From assembly GCF_010730055.1 (NCBI RefSeq), contig NZ_AP022575.1, forward strand, positions 2,046,001 through 2,110,000: DNA of 64,000 nt, written 5' to 3'. The DNA comes from Mycobacterium shinjukuense. Lineage in GTDB: Bacteria > Actinomycetota > Actinomycetes > Mycobacteriales > Mycobacteriaceae. The position numbers and the translations under genes are program-made. Of the stretch, positions 57,487 to 64,000 are shown in pieces (position 1 is the first letter of the stretch; each line of letters begins with the position of its first letter). The notes beneath the pieces are model-generated. The model had not been told where the DNA came from, did no database searches, and saw only the letters and a list, made by a program, of their open reading frames with translations.

Positions 57487-58145
57487 TCGCACTCCGACCA
57501 GTTTCTCGAACGCTGCTGGGGTGGCGGCGCATCGTCGCGCTGACCATGATTGGCATCTCTACCGCCCTGATAGGTGGCTGCACCATGGACTACAACCCCG
57601 ACACATCACCGCACCTGACCGACGAGCAGAAGATCCAGCTCATCGACAGCATGCGCCACAAAGGCTCCTACGAGGCCGCCCGAGAACGCCTGACCACCAC
57701 CGCCCGGATCATCTCCGACCGCATCAGCGCGGCAATCCCGGGCCAATCCTGGAAATTCGACGACGATCCCAACATCCAACACTCTGACCAAAACGGAGCG
57801 CTGTGCGACAAGCTCACCGCGGATATCGCGCGGCGGCCGATCGCCAACAGCGTAATTTTCGGCGCCACGTTCTCTGCGGAAGACTTCAAGACAGCCGCCA
57901 ATATTGTGCGAGAGGAAGCCGCCAAGTACGGCGCGACCACGCAGTCGTCGCTGTTTAACGAATCGGCCAAACGCGACTACGACGTGCAAGGCAACGGCTA
58001 CGAATTCAACCTCGGCCAAATCAATTTCGCCACACTTAACATCACCGGTGAATGTCTTCTGTTGCAGAAGGTGCTCGACCTACCACCCGGACAACTCCCC
58101 CCGGAACCACCCATATGGCCGACGACGCCGACGCCAACCCCGTGA
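57483..58145 (+). CDS. lppA: LppA/LppB-family lipoprotein, copy 1
   Basis: A 220-residue lipoprotein. The signal is TMIGISTALIGGCTMD, with the lipidated Cys in IGGC. The body (DEQKIQLIDSMRHKGSYEAA, NIVREEAAKYGATTQSSLFN, GNGYEFNLGQINFATLN) is that of the Mtb LppA/LppB pair, which also lies after Rv2542. GTG 57483 overlaps the hydrolase stop. The function is unknown; it is surface exposed. Confidence 0.88.
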   Translation: MIALRPVSRTLLGWRRIVALTMIGISTALIGGCTMDYNPDTSPHLTDEQKIQLIDSMRHKGSYEAARERLTTTARIISDRISAAIPGQSWKFDDDPNIQHSDQNGALCDKLTADIARRPIANSVIFGATFSAEDFKTAANIVREEAAKYGATTQSSLFNESAKRDYDVQGNGYEFNLGQINFATLNITGECLLLQKVLDLPPGQLPPEPPIWPTTPTPTP

Positions 58146-58441
58146 GCACCACAATCGTTGCTGGCGTGATGCAGGGTCACCTGCCGGTGATCCTGCCCCC
58201 GCGCAGGCGGGCTCGCACAATCCGGGTCACACGACAGACGTTGTTCGGGCATTCCTACGGATCGTTGGCGGCGCGCCTGGCGCCCCTGCACGGCGGGATC
58301 CACTCCGTTGGGTGATCACAAGACCGCCGCCACCGGGCACTCGCAATACGGCCAAGACCCGCTGCAGCGGATGACCGGCTACAACCTGGCGACCATCCTG
58401 CTCAACCGGCCCGATCTGGCGGTGCGCGAAAGCCCACAGCA
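58146..58441 (+). pseudogene. duplicated scraps of the DUF1023 hydrolase gene
   Basis: This spacer repeats parts of the hydrolase 3-prime end: QAGSHNPGHTT-type DNA at about 58200, GHSYGSL, RLAPLHG, then an almost exact copy of the last 37 codons from GHSQYGQDPLQ to ESPQQ. Large internal pieces are missing. It shows that the lipoprotein copies arose by tandem duplication of a unit that included the end of the hydrolase gene. Confidence 0.85.
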
Positions 58442-59101
58442 GTGATCGCACCACAACCGATTCCCCGAACGCTGTCGCGGTGGCAGCGCATCATCACGCT
58501 GACCATGATCGGCATATCAACCGCCCTGCTAGGTGGCTGCACAATGGACCAAAACCCCGACAAATCACGACACCTGACCGACGAGCAGAAGATCCAGCTC
58601 ATCGACAGCATGCGCCACAAAGGCTCCTACGAGGCCGCCCGGGAACGCCTAACCACCACCGCCCGGATCATCGCCGACCGCATCAGTGCCGCCGTCCCGG
58701 GCCAAACCTGGAAATTCAACGACGACTCCTACGGCCAAGACTTCTATAAAAATGGATCGTTGTGTAAGGAACTCAGTGCCGATATCGCCCGGCGGCCGAT
58801 GGCCAAACCGGTTGACTTCGGTAGCACATTCTCGGCGGAAGACTTCAAGGCTGCTTCCAATATCGTGCGGGAGGAAGCCGCCAAGTACGGCGCAACCACC
58901 GAGTCGTCGCTGTTTAATGAATCGGCCAAACGCGAGTACGACGTGCAGGGCAACGGCTACGAATTCAACCTGGGCCAAATCAATTTCGCCACACTTCTCA
59001 TCACCGGTGAATGTCTTCTGTTGCAGAAGGTGCTCGACCTGCCGGCCGGACAACTCCCCCCGGCACCACCCATATGGCCGACGACCTCGACGCCACATTG
59101 A
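58442..59101 (+). CDS. lppB: LppA/LppB-family lipoprotein, copy 2
   Basis: A 219-residue paralogue of copy 1 with the same lipobox (LLGGC) and the same body. It differs mainly in the segment around residues 88-110 (NDDSYGQDFYKNGSLCKEL). GTG 58442 is coupled to the duplicated hydrolase tail exactly as copy 1 is to the real hydrolase. Which copy is the true lppB cannot be decided. Confidence 0.85.
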   Translation: MIAPQPIPRTLSRWQRIITLTMIGISTALLGGCTMDQNPDKSRHLTDEQKIQLIDSMRHKGSYEAARERLTTTARIIADRISAAVPGQTWKFNDDSYGQDFYKNGSLCKELSADIARRPMAKPVDFGSTFSAEDFKAASNIVREEAAKYGATTESSLFNESAKREYDVQGNGYEFNLGQINFATLLITGECLLLQKVLDLPAGQLPPAPPIWPTTSTPH

Positions 59102-59760
59102 TCACACCACAACCGCTTCCCCGAACGCTGTCGCGGTGGCAGCGCATCATCACGCTGACCATGATCGGCATATCAACCGCCCTGATAGGTGGCTGCACCA
59201 TGGATCACAACCCTGACACATCACGGCGCCTGACCGACGAGCAGAAGATCCAGCTCATCGACAGCATGCGCAACAAAGGCTCCTACGAGGCCGCCCGGGA
59301 ACGCCTCACCGCCACCGCCCGGATCATCGCCGACCGCATCAGTGCCGCCATCACGGGCCAAACCTGGAAATTCACCGAAGATCCCGCCGGGAGAAAGGCC
59401 GATCGGGAAGGTTTGTCGTGCAAGGAACTCACCGGCGATATCGCCCGGCGGCCGATCGCCGACGCAGTTATCTTTGGTACTGCGTTCTCGGCGGAGGACT
59501 TCAAGGTTGTCACCAATATCGTCCGCGAGGAAGCCGCCAAGTACGGCGCGACCACCGAGTCGTCGCTGTTTAACGAATCGGCCAAGCGCGACTACGACGT
59601 GCAGGGCAACGGCTACGAATTCCGACTCCTGCAAATCAAATTCGCCACGCTTGATATCATCGGCGATTGTTTTCTGTTGCAGAAGGTGCTCGACCTGCCG
59701 GCCGGACAACTCCCCCCGGAACCACCCATTTGGCCAACGACCTCGACGCCAACCCCGTGA
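59098..59760 (+). CDS. LppA/LppB-family lipoprotein, copy 3
   Basis: A 220-residue third paralogue with lipobox IGGC. TTG 59098 is at the position of the GTG in the other copies and overlaps the stop of copy 2; ATG 59071 is an alternative. The variable segment (TEDPAGRKADREGLSCKEL) differs again. Mtb is known for two copies, so three is an expansion. Confidence 0.83.
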   Translation: MITPQPLPRTLSRWQRIITLTMIGISTALIGGCTMDHNPDTSRRLTDEQKIQLIDSMRNKGSYEAARERLTATARIIADRISAAITGQTWKFTEDPAGRKADREGLSCKELTGDIARRPIADAVIFGTAFSAEDFKVVTNIVREEAAKYGATTESSLFNESAKRDYDVQGNGYEFRLLQIKFATLDIIGDCFLLQKVLDLPAGQLPPEPPIWPTTSTPTP

Positions 59761-59775
59761 GCACCACCATCGACG

Positions 59776-59870
59776 TTGCTGGCGTGATCCAGGGTCACCT
59801 GCCGGTGACACTGCCCTCGCGCAGGCGGGCTCGCACAATCCGGGTCACACGACGGCGTTATTTTGGGTAC
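59776..59870 (+). pseudogene. third scrap of the DUF1023 hydrolase gene
   Basis: The DNA encoding QAGSHNPGHTTALF of the hydrolase recurs here (CTCGCACAATCCGGGTCACA) and then breaks off before the vapB18 promoter. It marks the right border of the duplicated array. Confidence 0.7.
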
Positions 59871-59901
59871 AAACGCTCCAATACATATATTTCAGCATCG
59901 A

Positions 59902-59909
59902 ATAGCTAT
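59902..59909. promoter_or_regulatory. palindrome before vapB18
   Basis: The AT-rich palindrome ATAGCTAT lies 12 bases before the antitoxin ATG in an otherwise GC-rich setting. It is a likely part of the VapB18 operator or promoter. Confidence 0.35.
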
Positions 59910-59920
59910 ATGATTGCTCC

Positions 59921-60133
59921 ATGTCTCGGCGTACAACGATCGATATCGATGACATACTGCTGGCCCGTGCGCAAGCGGCGCTTGGTACCACCGGGTTGAA
60001 GGACACGGTCGATGCCGCTTTGCGAGCCGCGGTGCGCCAGTCGGCGCGCACCCGGCTCACCGCGCGAATCGCCTCGGGTGCCGGCATCGATCGGTCCGAG
60101 GCGCTGCTTGCCCAGACGCGTCCCGTGCGGTGA
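59921..60133 (+). CDS. vapB18: VapB18-type antitoxin
   Basis: A 70-residue ribbon-helix-helix antitoxin (SRRTTIDIDDILLARAQAAL, LKDTVDAALRAAV). It is coupled to the toxin by ATGA. It is in the place of Rv2545, after the lipoproteins as in Mtb. Confidence 0.85.
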   Translation: MSRRTTIDIDDILLARAQAALGTTGLKDTVDAALRAAVRQSARTRLTARIASGAGIDRSEALLAQTRPVR

Positions 60134-60546
60134 TGTTGTTTTGCGTCGACACCAGCGCGTGGCATCATGCGGCGCGGCCGGAAGTTGCGCGCCGATGGTT
60201 GGCGGCCTTGTCCGCGGACCAGATCGGCATCTGCGACCACGTGCGGTTGGAGATCCTGTACTCGGCGAAGTCCGCCACCGACTACGACGCGCTCGCCGAC
60301 GAACTCGACGGCTTGGCCCGTATACCAGTCGGTGCCGAAACCTTTACGCGCGCATGCCAAGTCCAGCGTGAGCTTGCCCACGTCGCCGGTCTGCATCACC
60401 GCAGCGTGAAGATCGCCGATCTGGTCATCGCCGCGGCGGCCGAACTCTCGGGCACCGTCGTGTGGCATTACGACGAGGACTATGACCGGGTCGCCGCCAT
60501 CACCGGCCAACCTACGGAGTGGATCGTGCCGCGGGGGACCCTTTAA
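60130..60546 (+). CDS. vapC18: VapC18 PIN-domain toxin
   Basis: A 138-residue PIN ribonuclease. Acidic residues are in LFCVDTSAWHHAA, CDHVRLEILYSAKSATDYDA and VKIADLVIAAAAE. It resembles VapC17 in the motif EILYSAKSATDYD. The pair looks intact. Confidence 0.86.
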   Translation: MMLFCVDTSAWHHAARPEVARRWLAALSADQIGICDHVRLEILYSAKSATDYDALADELDGLARIPVGAETFTRACQVQRELAHVAGLHHRSVKIADLVIAAAAELSGTVVWHYDEDYDRVAAITGQPTEWIVPRGTL

Positions 60547-60560
60547 CCGCTGATAGGCGC

Positions 60561-60582
60561 CATCACTGGATGTATGGTGATG
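60561..60582. promoter_or_regulatory. inverted repeat at the vapB19 start
   Basis: CATCAC and GTGATG face each other across 10 bases immediately before ATG 60585. It may be the VapB19 operator, placed so that repression would also cover translation. Confidence 0.35.
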
Positions 60583-60584
60583 TC

Positions 60585-60842
60585 ATGCGGACTCAGGTGA
60601 CCCTGGGCGCAGAGGAGCTTGAGCTGCTCGATCGTGCCGCCAAGGCGAGTGGCGCATCGCGGTCGGAACTCATCCGACGCGCAATCCACAGCGTCTACGG
60701 CACCAGATCCAAGCAGGAACGGCTCGCCGCGCTCGACCACAGCCGTGGTTCATGGCAAGGACGGGACTTCACCGGCACCGACTATGTCGACGCCATTCGG
60801 GGCGACCTCAACGCACGACTTGCTCGGCTCGGTCTGGCGTGA
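60585..60842 (+). CDS. vapB19: VapB19 antitoxin
   Basis: An 85-residue ribbon-helix-helix antitoxin (MRTQVTLGAEELELLDRAA, SRSELIRRAIHSVYG) with a toxin-binding tail (FTGTDYVDAIRGDLN). The length equals Rv2547. It is coupled to vapC19 by GTGA. Confidence 0.88.
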   Translation: MRTQVTLGAEELELLDRAAKASGASRSELIRRAIHSVYGTRSKQERLAALDHSRGSWQGRDFTGTDYVDAIRGDLNARLARLGLA

Positions 60843-61216
60843 AGCTGATCGACACCTCGGTCGCGGTGGACCACCTCCGCGGCGAGCCTGCGGCAGCGGG
60901 GCTGCTGGCCGAACTGGTCCACAACGGTGAGCAGATCGCGGCCAGCGAGCTGGTGCGCTTCGAACTCCTGGCCGGCGCGCGGGAAACCGAGCTCGCGGCG
61001 CTGGAAGCTTTCTTCTCGGCATTGACCTGGACCCGGGTGACCGAGGACATTGCCCGGCTCGGTGGACAACTCGCCCGTCGATACCGGCGCAGCCACAGCG
61101 GCATCGACGACGTCGACTACCTGATCGCAGCGACCGCACTCGTCGTCGACGCCGACCTGCTCACCACCAATGTGTGCCACTTCCCGATGTTCCGGGATCT
61201 GCAGCCGCCCTACTGA
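60839..61216 (+). CDS. vapC19: VapC19 PIN-domain toxin
   Basis: A 125-residue PIN ribonuclease equal in length to Rv2548. Catalytic acids are in VKLIDTSVAVDHLRG, ASELVRFELLAG and GIDDVDYLIAATALVVDADL. Confidence 0.88.
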   Translation: MKLIDTSVAVDHLRGEPAAAGLLAELVHNGEQIAASELVRFELLAGARETELAALEAFFSALTWTRVTEDIARLGGQLARRYRRSHSGIDDVDYLIAATALVVDADLLTTNVCHFPMFRDLQPPY

Positions 61217-61231
61217 GCACTCAGTGCGGCG

Positions 61232-61609
61232 TCACCCTTGGTTGGCGATGAGTCTTTCGATGAGCTCGACGATGCGCTGTTGGCCGGCGGCGGCCCCGTC
61301 CAGCTTGCCGCGCATCTCAGTGAATCCGTCGTCTACTCGGCTAAAACGTTCTTCTACTCGACTGAAACGGTCTTCTACTCGACTGAAACGTTCGGTCATC
61401 TCTTCTCGCAGGGCGTTGAAGCTACCGATTGTGGCTCGCCGGAAGTCGCGGAGCTCGCCGATGAACTCCGTGACATCGCGGTCGGCCGCGCCGGCTAGCA
61501 CTCGAGCGGCGGCGGCATCCCGTTCGCTGGCCCGCACACGGTCGGCCAGCTCACGCACCCGGGATTCCAGCGCGGTGACACGACGTTGTTCGAGGCTGTC
61601 GGGCTGCAC
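61232..61609 (-). CDS. coiled-coil protein with heptad repeats
   Basis: A 125-residue protein that is almost all coiled coil. The N-terminal helix is SLEQRRVTALESRVRELADR. Three near-identical heptads (RFSRVED, RFSRVEE, RFSRVDD) are encoded by 21-base tandem repeats at about 61335-61400. It ends QQRIVELIERLIANQG. It lies 20 bases after vapC20 on the same strand and may be co-transcribed. The function is unknown; the repeat number may vary between strains. Confidence 0.65.
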   Translation of the reverse strand: MQPDSLEQRRVTALESRVRELADRVRASERDAAAARVLAGAADRDVTEFIGELRDFRRATIGSFNALREEMTERFSRVEDRFSRVEERFSRVDDGFTEMRGKLDGAAAGQQRIVELIERLIANQG

Positions 61610-61628
61610 GAGCGAAGCCTACCGCGAG

Positions 61629-62021
61629 CTACGGTCTTACCTCGACAAATCCGGCAGCGCTGAAGTCACCGTCGAAGGCATACGCGTTGCGGATGCTCTT
61701 CTTGCGCATCAGCGCGAAGCTCGTCGCGTCGACGAACGAGTACTCTCGCTCGTCGTGCCGTGCGAGCCACTCCCAGGCCTGCTCTTCCAGGTCGGCCGTG
61801 ACGTGCTCGACGCGAACGACGGTGCTGAAGCGGATGGCGGCGGCGGCAACCGCGGCGCGGTGACCGCAGCGCCGGTTGAGCAGCGTCCAGGTCTCGCCCA
61901 GGACATGATTCGAGGTCATCACCACGGGCGGTTTGCTGGCCCACAATCTCTTCGCGGCGCCGTGTCGAGCGTCGCCGACGTTGCCAAGTGCGGCCCAGAA
62001 GGACGTGTCGGCGAAGATCAT
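61629..62021 (-). CDS. vapC20: VapC20 PIN-domain toxin
   Basis: A 130-residue PIN ribonuclease almost identical to Mtb VapC20 as I recall it. The Mtb toxin cuts the sarcin-ricin loop of 23S rRNA. Catalytic acids are in MIFADTSFWAALG, LGETWTLLNRR and SFVDATSFALM. The start overlaps the vapB20 stop by 4 bases. Confidence 0.9.
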   Translation of the reverse strand: MIFADTSFWAALGNVGDARHGAAKRLWASKPPVVMTSNHVLGETWTLLNRRCGHRAAVAAAAIRFSTVVRVEHVTADLEEQAWEWLARHDEREYSFVDATSFALMRKKSIRNAYAFDGDFSAAGFVEVRP

Positions 62022-62239
62022 TCGCGCTTTCCGTAAACCACATCGTCAACGGACGCGGACAAGTCGGCTCCCCCGTCGAACGATCCGACGAAGGCATCGA
62101 CCGGATCTGGGCCCGGCTGCCGGAGGTGTTCAGCGACGTACTCCCGGATGAGCGCGGCCTTCGACGTCCGCCGCCGTCGTGCTTCAACGGCAAGCGCTCG
62201 GTCGACGTCCTCGTCGATGTAGATCTGCAGCCTTTTCAC
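62018..62239 (-). CDS. vapB20: VapB20 antitoxin
   Basis: A 73-residue ribbon-helix-helix antitoxin (KRLQIYIDEDVDRALAVEA, SKAALIREYVAEHL). The acidic tail (VDAFVGSFDGGADLSASVDD) binds the toxin. Its promoter region carries a perfect 16-base palindrome 26 bases upstream. Confidence 0.88.
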   Translation of the reverse strand: MKRLQIYIDEDVDRALAVEARRRRTSKAALIREYVAEHLRQPGPDPVDAFVGSFDGGADLSASVDDVVYGKRE

Positions 62240-62265
62240 GCCGGCAAATATACGCCATCAAATAT

Positions 62266-62281
62266 ACGATGTATACATCGT
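62266..62281. promoter_or_regulatory. perfect 16-base palindrome, vapBC20 operator
   Basis: ACGATGTATACATCGT reads the same on both strands. It lies in an AT-rich island just upstream of vapB20, with the half-motif ATATACG repeated nearby. It is the expected form and place of a VapB dimer site. Confidence 0.7.
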
Positions 62282-62476
62282 GCTTGCGGACCCGGGTGCT
62301 TGCCACTAGCTGCCGAGTTCGTTGAAGACGCCGCAATGGAGCCCAGGCCTATTCGCCCGGGAGACGGGTGATGGCGCCACGTCAGCTGTAGACGCCGGGC
62401 TGCCGCAATGGTGTGTAAGAAACCCGGGATGGTTCAGCCGCATGTCACGTGCTTTGCGAGGGCCGAGCTTGTGGGA

Positions 62477-63063
62477 GCCTCGATGAAGTGCGGCCGCCGA
62501 AACAGCCGCCGCAAGCGAACTCGCCGCCGCGGCAATGGATTCGGAGAGCCTCGATGAAGTGCGGCCGCCGAAACAGCCGCCGCCTGCCATACGCGGCGGA
62601 CCCTTGCTAGGTAGTAGCTGCCTCGATGAAGTGCGGCCGCCGAAACGGCCGCCGCCGGAAGATTGCGCGCACCACCGGGCGTGGCAGCAGCGCCTCGATG
62701 AAGTGCGGCCGCCGAAACGGCCGCCGCACCCGGCGTTGAGCACCCTAAATGGGTGACTGTTCCAGGCCTCGATGAAGTGCGGCCGCCGAAACGGCCGCCG
62801 CCGGTTGAGCCGTTGCGGCGGTCGCCGTATCAGTCGGCCTCGATGAAGTGCGGCCGCCGAAACGGCCGCCGCTCCCTCGATCGCCACTGACCGCAGGGTT
62901 TCCCGCTGGCCTCGATGAAGTGCGGCCGCCGAAACGGCCGCCGCTGGGCGAGTCGTATGCAATGGTTGTGCCTGGCCGCGCCTCGATGAAGTGCGGCCGC
63001 CGAAACGGCCGCCGCCGGCCAACATGCGGGCAGCATGCAGTGCATGCAAGCCTCGATGAAGTT
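62477..63063. CRISPR. CRISPR array, 8 repeats of 36 bp plus a truncated ninth, no cas genes in view
   Basis: Repeats start at 62477, 62548, 62620, 62692, 62766, 62837, 62909 and 62980. Each is 36 bases, begins GCCTCGATGAAGTG and ends AACGGCCGCCGC. Repeats 1 and 2 carry CAGCCGC in place of CGGCCGC. A ninth copy at 63050 keeps only about the first 13 bases. The eight spacers are 35, 36, 36, 38, 35, 36, 35 and 34 bases, all different. Each repeat can fold a 7-bp hairpin, GCGGCCG against CGGCCGC, with a CCGAAA loop. No cas gene lies anywhere to the left in this window. Direction of transcription and type are undecided. It follows vapB20 directly. Confidence 0.92.
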
Positions 63064-63127
63064 GTTGACCGGCATTCAGGATGAGCATGATGGCGGCGTT
63101 GGCGATGAGAACGTGTGGGCATGAAAT

Positions 63128-63156
63128 GACCCCGCCGGGAGGTGTCCGGCGGGGTC
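63128..63156 (-). terminator. hairpin terminator after the ExeA-type gene
   Basis: GACCCCGCCGG and CCGGCGGGGTC pair around a 7-base loop, 28 bases after the ATPase stop and about 65 bases from the array end. There is only a weak T run after it. It would separate transcription of the ATPase from the array. Confidence 0.65.
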
Positions 63157-63184
63157 GGTGGTGGCTAGGGTGTCGGTGTGGTGT

Positions 63185-63997
63185 TCAGTCTGCCGTGACT
63201 TCGGCGATGGCTGTGCGGGTGGAGGATTCATCCACGATGGCCTTATCGGCGGCGAACGCGGCAACGAGGGCTTGTAGTGCGAGGTTGTTGACCGCGCGTG
63301 GATAGCCTCGGCTTGTCTGATGCACGAGGGTGACCGCGTCGTCGGAGAACAGCGTGTCGTCACGCCCGGCCAGGGCCAGGTGGTGGCGCAGGTAGCTTGC
63401 GGTCTCCTTGTCGGTCATGGGCGGCATTGCGTAGCGCAGGCCGATGCGCTGGTCGAGCGCGGCGAGCACGCCAAGTTTCATCCGGCGCCGTAGCGTGGGC
63501 TGGCCGATGAGCAGGCACGCGAAGGGGCTCGACGAGTCGAGGTCGTGATTTGTCAAGAGCCGCAACGCTTCCAACTGGTCATAGTCGAGCAGGTGTGCTT
63601 CCTCGACGACCACGACAGGGGTGCGTCCGCGCTCGGCTTGTTCGGCGGCCAGGGCGTCGGCGGCTTGGGGAGCCAAAGTTGCGTGGTGGGTAAGGGGTTG
63701 TCCGCCCAACGAGGCGACGATGCGGTGGTGGATGCCGCGCACCCCGACGGTGGGGTCGGGCAGGTAGATGACGGCGTGGCGGCTTCGGTCCAGGGCGGTC
63801 AGCGCGGCGCGCACGGCTACCGTCTTGCCGGCGCCGACCTCGCCGGTGACCACACCGATGCGGCGGTCGGCGACACACCAGCCGATGCGAGCGACCGCTT
63901 CGTTGTGCGCGCCGTGGCGGTGCAACATGGAAGGGGCCAGATCGCGGCCGAAGGGGATGCGCGAAAACCCGTAGTAGGAGATCAGTTTGTCCATCAT
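63185..63997 (-). CDS. ExeA/TniB-type AAA+ ATPase, transposition-associated
   Basis: A 270-residue ATPase. Walker A is GEVGAGKT at residues 52-59 and Walker B VVVVEEAHLL at 128-137. The N-terminus YYGFSRIPFGRD is typical of the ExeA family, and the C-terminal sensor region includes SRGYPRAVNNLALQALV. Such proteins accompany DDE transposases in actinobacterial elements and belong to the same broad group as TnsC/TniB, which select the insertion target. The partner transposase would be upstream, past base 64000. The start is ATG 63997 or 63994 and lies only 3 bases from the window edge, so a longer N-terminus is possible. Confidence 0.8.
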   Translation of the reverse strand: MMDKLISYYGFSRIPFGRDLAPSMLHRHGAHNEAVARIGWCVADRRIGVVTGEVGAGKTVAVRAALTALDRSRHAVIYLPDPTVGVRGIHHRIVASLGGQPLTHHATLAPQAADALAAEQAERGRTPVVVVEEAHLLDYDQLEALRLLTNHDLDSSSPFACLLIGQPTLRRRMKLGVLAALDQRIGLRYAMPPMTDKETASYLRHHLALAGRDDTLFSDDAVTLVHQTSRGYPRAVNNLALQALVAAFAADKAIVDESSTRTAIAEVTAD

Positions 63998-64000
63998 TTC

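Noticed and set aside
62480..63050. Self-targeting spacers matching this window
   Set aside because: I compared the eight spacers by eye with the prophage and PE_PGRS regions and found no convincing match; a proper search is needed to exclude partial ones.
62477..63063. Reading the repeat array as a protein-coding repeat gene
   Set aside because: The open frames through it repeat PFRRPHFIEA-type segments only because the 36-bp unit lacks stops; spacer lengths vary so the frame is not kept, and no start signal is present.

Overview
The window comes from a slow-growing Mycobacterium closely related to the M. tuberculosis complex. The DNA is GC-rich, PE_PGRS genes occur, and two long runs of genes match M. 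tuberculosis (Mtb) gene for gene. These runs correspond to the neighbourhoods Rv1367c-Rv1398c (here inverted) and Rv2526-Rv2550c. They are joined through a block that I do not expect at this place in Mtb (about 36.7-39.4 kb). Mtb names are recognised from memory and were not checked by search. I do not name a species.

Layout. (1) 1-6.2 kb is the integrase end of a phiRv1-like prophage, all on the minus strand: prohead protease (cut by the window edge), P27-type terminase small subunit, small genes, primase/helicase, a small gene in the excisionase position, and a serine integrase. It is inserted in a REP13E12-family gene, as phiRv1 does in Mtb. At least four of its genes are frameshifted. (2) 7.6-10 kb is a decaying toxin-antitoxin patch: VapC without VapB, HepT with a truncated MntA, and Phd with a broken VapC. 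A rotted second copy of the neighbouring AraC gene follows. (3) 10-15.4 kb holds a frameshifted PE_PGRS gene, an AraC regulator, cyp132 and a flavin monooxygenase. (4) 16-29.6 kb is a long minus-strand housekeeping block read as pyrR-pyrB-pyrC-Rv1382-carA-carB-pyrF-mihF-gmk-rpoZ-coaBC-metK. It covers pyrimidine synthesis with a PyrR-binding leader, a nucleoid protein, guanylate kinase, RNA polymerase omega, and CoA and SAM synthesis. (5) 29.8-38 kb is lipid-related: methyltransferase, a tightly coupled desaturase-pks18-sulfotransferase operon, an LprF-like lipoprotein, a serine hydrolase and an FAD monooxygenase. (6) 38-43.4 kb holds more toxin-antitoxin genes, an Mrr nuclease and an ERCC4-type nuclease with an Lsr2-like tail. 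(7) 43.5-53.1 kb carries an Orn/Lys/Arg decarboxylase, nusB, efp, pepQ and the shikimate operon aroC-aroK-aroB-aroQ. (8) 53.6-62.2 kb carries an intact PE_PGRS gene, a small helical protein with a DUF1023 hydrolase, three tandem LppA/LppB-type lipoproteins separated by scraps of the hydrolase gene, and vapBC18, vapBC19 and vapBC20. (9) 62.5-64 kb carries a CRISPR array of eight 36-bp repeats plus a truncated ninth, with no cas gene in view, next to an ExeA/TniB-type AAA+ ATPase that runs to the window edge.

Two themes stand out. Frameshifts and truncations are concentrated in accessory genes (prophage, toxin-antitoxin, PE_PGRS, duplicated fragments), while I saw none in the housekeeping blocks. 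This argues for real decay more than random sequencing error, although several shifts lie in short G/C runs. The most unusual element is the cas-less CRISPR array beside a transposition-type ATPase. What lies past base 64000 decides whether that is a coincidence, a degraded CRISPR locus or a CRISPR-linked mobile element.
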